35,441 nt of DNA from Anaerolineae bacterium (GTDB taxonomy: Bacteria > Chloroflexota > Anaerolineae > Aggregatilineales > Phototrophicaceae): assembly GCA_025454525.1 (NCBI GenBank), contig JALOOG010000033.1, forward strand, positions 1-35,441. Reading direction: 5' to 3'. Shown here piece after piece: positions 30,077-35,441 of this stretch. The notes under the pieces were generated by a model. That model worked only from the letters and a program-made list of their open reading frames with translations, did no database searches and had not been told where the DNA came from. How positions within the stretch are numbered: the first letter of the stretch is position 1; every line of letters begins with the position of its first letter. Position numbers and translations under genes: made by a program.

Positions 30077-30327
30077 CTAATCGGCGCGAGAGACCCCGCT
30101 TTAGGCTGGGGGGAGGGATAGCGCCTTGATCCTTTCGTATGGTACGAACTTTTGTATTTCTAAGCCTTTCAGTATTTAACGTCCCTACAGACGCAACCCA
30201 CATCCTTAGAAAAAGAAACAAGATTAGGGAAGTGTGCTGTTATTCTTTAACGCTGCTACATTTAGTCAGCAGTTGGTTTCCGCTTCCCTATTAAGCCCCG
30301 TGCTTTCACGAGAGAGTCATCAACTTT
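30077..30327. other. Structured non-coding region with nested inverted repeats
   Basis: The 251 bases hold no convincing gene but several inverted repeats: GGCGC/GCGCC (30083-30087 with 30121-30125), TTCGTA/TACGAA with a 3-base loop (30134-30148), TTTCTAAG/CTTAGAAA (30157-30164 with 30205-30212) and TAGGGAAG/CTTCCCTA (30225-30232 with 30283-30290). The last encloses CTGCT/AGCAG (30253-30257 with 30268-30272). CGTG/CACG lies at 30299-30310. GATC is rarer than in the surroundings. It may be a small RNA, the 5' leader of the GAF gene or the 3' region of the repeat-protein gene; I do not recognise a known riboswitch or RNA family. Confidence 0.45.
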
Positions 30328-32631
30328 CTACCCACTTAAGTGCGTTGGTCTAGGTTGTTTATCGACCTGCCCGCCTAAGACTGCAACGATTTTATCAATA
30401 CTTTCGTTTCCGCCTAGCGCACGGATCACGGGGAGAAGGCCTCTTAAGCATAACAGTACATCGGCTAAAGGTAAAGTTTTGAGCCGTTGGGCGGTTTCAC
30501 GCCAGAGTTGATAACGTGCGTCTTGATCAAACAATGTTACCCATAAAGGGGCAGCTTCTGCTAGTAATTCGGCCCGTTGAGGTTGATAAGGGATCTCGAA
30601 GATCGTTTTGAGCGCGAAAGACATCAATTCGCCGATCTCTGGCAAGGTGGGTTGATTCGTGATCGGTTCAGGTTCGACCATTAATGGCGCAAGAATCCCG
30701 ATCACGCTGCTCCGATCATAGCCGTCACCGATCGATTGTACGATCGATAAAGCCAATTTTTTCAGATCCCCTTGAGCATTAGCGGGTAAAAATGGTGCGA
30801 TGGAGACCAACGCACTCGCCCGATCATACCCTTCGCTGATTCGCCGGATCAACCCCCACGCTTTTACGATCAAGTCCGGACGTTGTTCCGGGGCGACATT
30901 TTGCGAGAGCGCGATATACGCCGTCACCCGATCATAGGGATCATGCAGATCATCGGCCATGGCTAAGGCGCGTGGGACAAACTCCGCGTCAAGATGACTC
31001 GCGATCATCACCAGAGCGCGGGCGCGTCGATACTCAAACGGCATTTGACTCGCCGTCTCCAGAATGTTGTGCAAGGCCTCTTGTCGTCTTGCCCCGTTTA
31101 AGCGGGGGAGTAAACTCGCTAAGGTGTTGATGCGCTGTTGGGAGTCCCGGATCTGATAAGTGGCATCTAACGCCCGCTCTAAAAGATGAGCGGGTAGATG
31201 ATTGCTCAATAAGCTGATCGCCCGCGCCCGTGCGTTCTCGTTTTCGATCAAACGGGTGGTCTCCAACGCGCTGGTGAAGGCCTGATCTTGGAGGGTGGTG
31301 GGTAGAATATCGGTGAGGCCGATCAAAGCGCGCACCCGTTCATAATGATGCGGCAGATTCGATGCAGCGGCCAACGCATCTAACATGGTCTGATTGCGGG
31401 CGTGATCCGGTACATGGTGCGCCAATACCCCTAAGGCATGAGCGCGGGCATCTTGTTCGCGCATGGTATGGGCCACGGCTAAGCTTGCGATCAGCATATT
31501 TGAGGGCAATCTTGGCGCGAGATCTGCCAATAACATCGCCCGATCACGCTCATTGGTGAGGCTATGCACTGCGGCCAAGGCCTCTCCTTGCAGATCCGGC
31601 GTTAAGTTGGGTGCAAGCGCCACAAAGGCCTTGGCGCGGGTTGAACGCCGTAAGATCCCGATTGCAATTTCAAGCGCTTTTTGTAAAGCGGTCGGATAAC
31701 CTTTGGTCGCATCCGCGTATTCAATATTCGGCGCAAAGATGATCAAAGCTTCGGCGCGTTCTTCCTCATTTACAATGGCGCTAATCGCCTCTAAAGCATG
31801 GAGTCGAGCCTCGTTCGGATCGGGATCGGCTTCCGTGAGCGCTGTCCATGCCTTAGCGCGTTCCGACGGGGTTTTCAGTTTACTCGCGCTGTGTTTGAGC
31901 CGCTCAAATAAGCCAACATGATTCAACAAGATCACTTTGTGCGCTAAAATCGCGATCGTGTTCGCCTGTAACGATTCGTGCGCTAAGGTGTCTAGGTCAT
32001 CTAAGATCCGCTCAATCAACTGGACAGCCGCTTGATCTTGCATGGCTTGCGCTAAGGCCACCAATCCACGAATCCGAGCTTCACCATTGGCGATGCGTGC
32101 GGTGATCTGCACAATTTCGGAACTTTGGGTGAACACGGGTTTGAGACCGCTTTTTAAAAAGGGAAGCTGCACGATGTTTAAGACGATTCGCGCCCGCACA
32201 ACGCGATCTTCCACCTGTTCGATCTCTCGCAAAAGATCAAAGGTCAAATGAAGTTGATGACGGACGGGTAAGTAGCCGATCAAACGGGCTTGTAAGTGTA
32301 GCCGTGCGCTAAGGCTATTGAGTTGCGCCGTTTGTCGGTAGAGATATTGAGCCTGTTCAAGGGTAGGGGGATAGACAAACTCCAGCATCGCATTCAGGCG
32401 CGCTTGGGAGATCGTGAGGGGTTTCGGGCGGTATGCTTCGGTGATCGGCGTAAGCCCCAGCATTTGACTGTAGGCAAGGATGTAATGAATCTGTTCGGCA
32501 AGGACTCCAACGCCTGTGTTTAAGGCCAACCCTAACGCTTGTTCTAATTGTTTTTGTCCCAAAGGTGCGGTACTGGGTTTCGGTTCAGTTGATGGCTGCA
32601 TCATCCATTTGATTTCGTCTTTTATCACCAT
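30328..32631 (-). CDS. Large helical-repeat protein (about 11 or more repeats)
   Basis: The 767-residue protein has no signal peptide. From about residue 140 to 690 it consists of degenerate alpha-helical repeats, each roughly 35-45 residues, built around R-A-x-A-L and L-A-P-x-L. Examples are TRAKAFVALAPNL, DRAMLLADLAPRL, ARAHALGVLAHHV, DRASALVSIAPFL and DRSSVIGILAPLM. They resemble TPR/HEAT-type superhelices of large cytoplasmic scaffold proteins, common in Chloroflexota and Cyanobacteria. No enzymatic domain is visible. The start is uncertain: a second ATG lies 27-30 bases in, and neither has a clear ribosome site. Divergent from the nucleotidyltransferase gene. Confidence 0.78.
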   Translation of the reverse strand: MVIKDEIKWMMQPSTEPKPSTAPLGQKQLEQALGLALNTGVGVLAEQIHYILAYSQMLGLTPITEAYRPKPLTISQARLNAMLEFVYPPTLEQAQYLYRQTAQLNSLSARLHLQARLIGYLPVRHQLHLTFDLLREIEQVEDRVVRARIVLNIVQLPFLKSGLKPVFTQSSEIVQITARIANGEARIRGLVALAQAMQDQAAVQLIERILDDLDTLAHESLQANTIAILAHKVILLNHVGLFERLKHSASKLKTPSERAKAWTALTEADPDPNEARLHALEAISAIVNEEERAEALIIFAPNIEYADATKGYPTALQKALEIAIGILRRSTRAKAFVALAPNLTPDLQGEALAAVHSLTNERDRAMLLADLAPRLPSNMLIASLAVAHTMREQDARAHALGVLAHHVPDHARNQTMLDALAAASNLPHHYERVRALIGLTDILPTTLQDQAFTSALETTRLIENENARARAISLLSNHLPAHLLERALDATYQIRDSQQRINTLASLLPRLNGARRQEALHNILETASQMPFEYRRARALVMIASHLDAEFVPRALAMADDLHDPYDRVTAYIALSQNVAPEQRPDLIVKAWGLIRRISEGYDRASALVSIAPFLPANAQGDLKKLALSIVQSIGDGYDRSSVIGILAPLMVEPEPITNQPTLPEIGELMSFALKTIFEIPYQPQRAELLAEAAPLWVTLFDQDARYQLWRETAQRLKTLPLADVLLCLRGLLPVIRALGGNESIDKIVAVLGGQVDKQPRPTHLSG

Positions 32632-32653
32632 TTATTGTAGGGCTTTTCACAAA

Positions 32654-32679
32654 GCTTGTGCAAGCCTATGTGTTAAAAT
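32654..32679 (+). promoter_or_regulatory. Candidate promoter/operator before the sugar-nucleotide genes
   Basis: An inverted repeat GCTTG-TG-CAAGC (32654-32665) is followed by an extended -10, TGT plus TAAAAT (32671-32679). No good -35 is seen. It would drive 32713 with a leader of about 27 bases. The palindrome could be an operator. Weak evidence. Confidence 0.35.
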
Positions 32680-32712
32680 AGTGTTTGATTATCGATATAA
32701 AACGGAGGATTT

Positions 32713-34005
32713 ATGACTGCGCCGAATCCAGTGTTAATCATTCTCGCGGGAGGGGCCTCATCCCGGATGTGGCCATTGCGTGAAAAATCGCTGTTACGCT
32801 TTGGGCTTGATCCGCTCTTACTCAGTCAATTACAGCAATATCGCATCCTCGGTTTTAACCGGGTCGTGATCGTTGCCAACCTCGAAAACTCGGAATCGAT
32901 CCGCGAATTGGTCTCGACACTCCCGATCCAAGTGACGATCGTCATCCAACCAGAGCCGAAAGGCATGGGTGACGCGCTCCTCTACGCCGAAACCGCCTTA
33001 TTAGATCAACCCGAAACCCCGATTTACATCACACAAGTGCATGATGTGGTAGATGAATCCTTGCATCGTGATATGTTGGCGCATCATCGGCAAAATCCAC
33101 AAGAGACCTATTTAGCTGGAATCGAAATGGCGCAATATTTCCCCGGCGGTTATCTGCAAATCGACTCACAAGGGCGGATTCACAGCATTATCGAAAAACC
33201 CGGCGCAGAGCATCGCCCTAGTAACCTAGTCAACATTGTGGCACACATTCATCCGAATGCCCACCGCTTATTTGAGGCGTTGCGCGCCGAATATGCCTCA
33301 TCGATCGCGTCGGATGACCATTATGAGCGCGCCATGGACAAGCTGATGAAACAGCAGGTGTATCGGGTGGTGCCGTATCGTGGCCATTGGAGCGCCCTCA
33401 AATACCCGTGGCATGTGCTGGATGTGATGGAGTATTACCTGAGCAAGATCGATGGTCAACACATCGCGCCGAATGCCTATGTTGCACCGACGGCGACGGT
33501 CATTGGCAACGTGTTTATCGGCGAAAACGTAAAAATTTTCCCCGGTGCGGCGGTCGTGGGGCCGGCCTTTATTGGCAAAGGCACAATCATCGGCAATAAT
33601 GCCTTAGTGCGTGCGTCAATGGTGTTAAACGAGTGTGAGGTAGGTTTTACCACTGAAGTTGCCCGGAGTTATGTTGCCGATCGCTGTTCGATGCACGCTT
33701 GCCGCGTCTTAGATTCGATCTTTGCCCACGGGGTCAACTTTTCCGCCGGATGCACTACGGCTAATCTTCGCATTGATCGCGAGTCGGTACAGGTCAAGGT
33801 CAAGGGTCAACGCTTGGCAACTGGACGCACTAAACTCGGCGCGATCATCGGACGCGAGGCCTTTTTAGCGGTGGATGTAATGACCATGCCCGGGGTGAAG
33901 GTCGGTGAACGCGCCCGGATTGGGCCGGGAACGCATGTGCATCAGGATGTGCGCGACTCGGCGCGGATATATGTCAAACAAGAGCAGATAGTGATAGAAG
34001 AGTAG
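32713..34005 (+). CDS. Sugar-1-phosphate nucleotidylyltransferase with beta-helix domain
   Basis: The 430-residue protein has an N-terminal NTP-transferase domain (about 5-240) with LAGGASSRMWPLREKSLLRFG, a divergent version of the GGxGxRxxPL...PK motif (Arg18, Lys25). QPEPKGMGDALLYA and QVHDVVDESLHRDML mark the nucleotide and metal sites. The C-terminal part (about 250-425) is a left-handed beta-helix of hexapeptide repeats (IAPNAYVAPTATVIGNVFIG), like GlmU. The nucleotide and sugar are undetermined. It is followed after 8 bases by a phosphomannomutase-like gene, so the pair probably makes an NDP-sugar from a 6-phosphate. GGAGG (32704-32708) lies only 4 bases before ATG. Confidence 0.85.
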   Translation: MTAPNPVLIILAGGASSRMWPLREKSLLRFGLDPLLLSQLQQYRILGFNRVVIVANLENSESIRELVSTLPIQVTIVIQPEPKGMGDALLYAETALLDQPETPIYITQVHDVVDESLHRDMLAHHRQNPQETYLAGIEMAQYFPGGYLQIDSQGRIHSIIEKPGAEHRPSNLVNIVAHIHPNAHRLFEALRAEYASSIASDDHYERAMDKLMKQQVYRVVPYRGHWSALKYPWHVLDVMEYYLSKIDGQHIAPNAYVAPTATVIGNVFIGENVKIFPGAAVVGPAFIGKGTIIGNNALVRASMVLNECEVGFTTEVARSYVADRCSMHACRVLDSIFAHGVNFSAGCTTANLRIDRESVQVKVKGQRLATGRTKLGAIIGREAFLAVDVMTMPGVKVGERARIGPGTHVHQDVRDSARIYVKQEQIVIEE

Positions 34006-34013
34006 GGACTATC

Positions 34014-35399
34014 TTGATCAGCGCAAAGATCTTCAAAAAATACGATATTCGCGGTACGGCCGACGGTAAAACCGCCGAAATTACCGAAGAAACCGCTAAA
34101 TGGATTGGTCTCGGTTTTGGGACGCATCTACAACGCAACGCTCAACAAGGGACAGTGGTGGTCGGACGTGATAATCGGCGTTCTTCATATCTGCTGGCAC
34201 AGGGTTTGATTGAAGGCTTGCGTCAAAGTGGTTGTAAGGTGATCAACCTTGATATGGTGGCGACTCCGGTGGTCTATTGGCAAGCGGTCAAGCGTGGCAA
34301 TATCGGTGGCGTGATGATCACCGGAAGTCATCTTCCGCCACATCTGAACGGATTTAAGTTGTGTATCGGTGGGAAAAGCCTGTTCGGAACCCAGATTCAG
34401 GCCGTGCGAAATTTTATCGAGTCGGGCGATCTCACCTATGGCGATGGAGTCGTGACTTCGGATCTGTCCTCTTATACCAAGTATGTCGATGACTTGGTAT
34501 CCAAAATTCGCATGAAGCGCCCGCTAAAAGTGGTGTTAGATGCAGGCAACGGCACGGCCGGCCTCTTTGCACCCCGTTTGATCAAGGGGTGGGGGCATGA
34601 GGTGATCGCGTGTCTGTATTGTGACCCCGACAGCAATTTCCCAAATCATCCGGCTAATCCCCAAGAAGCGGAAAATATGCGCGATCTGGGTGTGAAAGTG
34701 CGTGAAGTCGGGGCGGATCTTGGCATCGCCTTTGATGGTGATGTCGATCGGATGGGGGTGGTCGATGAAAATGGTAACATGATCGCCGCCGATCGCGTGT
34801 TGGCTTTGTTGGCGCGGGATCTCTTGTCACGTCATCCGCGTGCAACCCTAGTCGCCGATGTGTTGAGCAGTCAAGTGTTATTCGATGAAGTCGAAAAACA
34901 TGGCGGAAAAGCGATCATGTGGGCCAGTGGGCATTCATTGATCAAGGCAAAGATGGCCGAAACGGGCGCGCTCTTAGGGGGCGAAATGAGCGGGCATATC
35001 TTCTTGGGGGAAGATTATTATCATTTTGATGATGGGTTTTTTGCGGCGGGACGGATGTTACAAGTCCTCTCGAATAGCGATCAGACCCTCTCACAATTGG
35101 ATCAGAGCTTACCGCGCCTCTATAGCACACCGGAATATCGCCCGCATTGCCCAGATGAAGACAAGATCAACGTGATCAACAATGTGAAAACGGCGTTACG
35201 CGGCAAAGGCGAGATCACCGATGTCGATGGGGTACGAGTCAAGTTTGAGCGGGGATGGGGTTTGTTACGCGCCAGCAATACTGAACCGGTATTGAGTTTA
35301 CGGTTTGAAGGTGAAACCGAAGCGGATGCGATCGCATATCGCGATCTATTCGCGCAAATTTTAAGCACTTATCCGCAAGTTGAATCGCTGCATCCATAG
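34014..35399 (+). CDS. Phosphomannomutase/phosphoglucomutase family enzyme
   Basis: The 461-residue alpha-D-phosphohexomutase has the four family sites. The phosphoserine loop is MITGSHLPPHLNG (Ser105; the usual TASHNP is altered). Metal binding is FDGDVDRMG (Asp241, 243, 245). Sugar binding is GGEMSGH (323-328). Phosphate binding is RASNTEPVLSLRFEGE near the C-terminus. It interconverts hexose 1- and 6-phosphates. Start is TTG 34014 (AGGGA 6 bases upstream), since ISAKIFKKYDIRG is the expected N-terminus. It is the second gene of an operon with the nucleotidyltransferase, and the next gene starts 7 bases after its stop. Confidence 0.93.
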   Translation: MISAKIFKKYDIRGTADGKTAEITEETAKWIGLGFGTHLQRNAQQGTVVVGRDNRRSSYLLAQGLIEGLRQSGCKVINLDMVATPVVYWQAVKRGNIGGVMITGSHLPPHLNGFKLCIGGKSLFGTQIQAVRNFIESGDLTYGDGVVTSDLSSYTKYVDDLVSKIRMKRPLKVVLDAGNGTAGLFAPRLIKGWGHEVIACLYCDPDSNFPNHPANPQEAENMRDLGVKVREVGADLGIAFDGDVDRMGVVDENGNMIAADRVLALLARDLLSRHPRATLVADVLSSQVLFDEVEKHGGKAIMWASGHSLIKAKMAETGALLGGEMSGHIFLGEDYYHFDDGFFAAGRMLQVLSNSDQTLSQLDQSLPRLYSTPEYRPHCPDEDKINVINNVKTALRGKGEITDVDGVRVKFERGWGLLRASNTEPVLSLRFEGETEADAIAYRDLFAQILSTYPQVESLHP

Positions 35400-35406
35400 G
35401 ATCGTC

Positions 35407-35441
35407 ATGGTCAATCGCTCACTGGTGATGCTCATCCTGCT
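35407..35441 (+). CDS. Start of a further gene, cut by the window end
   Basis: ATG at 35407 opens a frame MVNRSLVMLIL that runs to the end of the window, 7 bases after the phosphomutase stop. The visible residues are basic then hydrophobic, as in a signal peptide or membrane segment. Cotranscription with the preceding pair is likely. Nothing more can be said. Confidence 0.5.
   Translation, partial: MVNRSLVMLIL

Noticed and set aside
1-35441. CRISPR arrays, insertion sequences, prophage or defence-island genes.
   Set aside because: No regularly spaced repeats, transposase motifs, integrases or phage structural genes were seen.

Overview
The window reads as a chromosomal segment of a free-living bacterium, most likely a Chloroflexota (Anaerolineae-like) genome. 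This is inferred from gene content: a type 2 IleRS, a long-form RmlA, a DUF4874/DUF4832 secreted protein, RsbT-like and Roadblock signalling modules, and a large helical-repeat protein. The tetranucleotide GATC is strongly over-represented throughout. There are no phage genes, insertion sequences, CRISPR arrays or rRNA genes. About 35 protein genes, two tRNA-Cys genes and several clear promoters and terminators can be supported.

Layout: (1) 1-1617, the end of a membrane-anchored hypothetical protein and an AlkZ-like winged-helix protein. (2) 1688-4349, a sulfur locus: a strong promoter, a leader peptide with two Cys-Cys-Met repeats, a terminator with a competing antiterminator pairing, a second tiny Cys-Cys-Cys peptide, then an exported rhodanese, a TsuA/YeeE-type thiosulfate transporter and a tRNA-Cys gene. 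(3) 4409-8112, ileS behind a long structured leader with its own small ORFs; the enzyme carries the swapped GXHH active-site motif. (4) 8240-12798, a PucR-family regulator, a beta-propeller-like protein, a zinc-ribbon protein paired with a second tRNA-Cys, a flavin monooxygenase and rpmF. (5) 12810-21571, a minus-strand surface-polysaccharide block: chain-length regulator, BY-kinase-like ATPase, methyltransferase, rmlA, a HAD phosphatase, rmlB, DUF554, a FolC-like ligase and, from its own promoter, a UDP-sugar dehydrogenase. (6) 21759-25210, a universal stress protein, a secreted DUF4874/DUF4832 protein and a DUF2268 metallopeptidase. (7) 25374-30076, signalling genes: a small membrane protein, a receiver-like/DUF309 protein, then cheB, a CheY-like gene, an RsbT-like gene, cheW and a pseudo-receiver/Roadblock fusion, facing a GAF protein; there is no CheA, CheR or chemoreceptor in the window. 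(8) 30077-35441, a structured non-coding stretch, a 767-residue repeat protein, and a sugar nucleotidyltransferase/phosphomannomutase pair with the start of a further gene.

The most notable system is the sulfur locus. The sequence supports a classical ribosome-mediated attenuator that reads cysteine availability. When ribosomes stall on the Cys codons of the leader peptide, the 1812-1818 segment is free to pair with 1864-1870, which breaks the terminator at 1863-1887. The controlled genes supply reduced sulfur and also appear to include the gene for tRNA-Cys, whose charging the attenuator would sense. This is inferred from sequence alone and has not been tested here.
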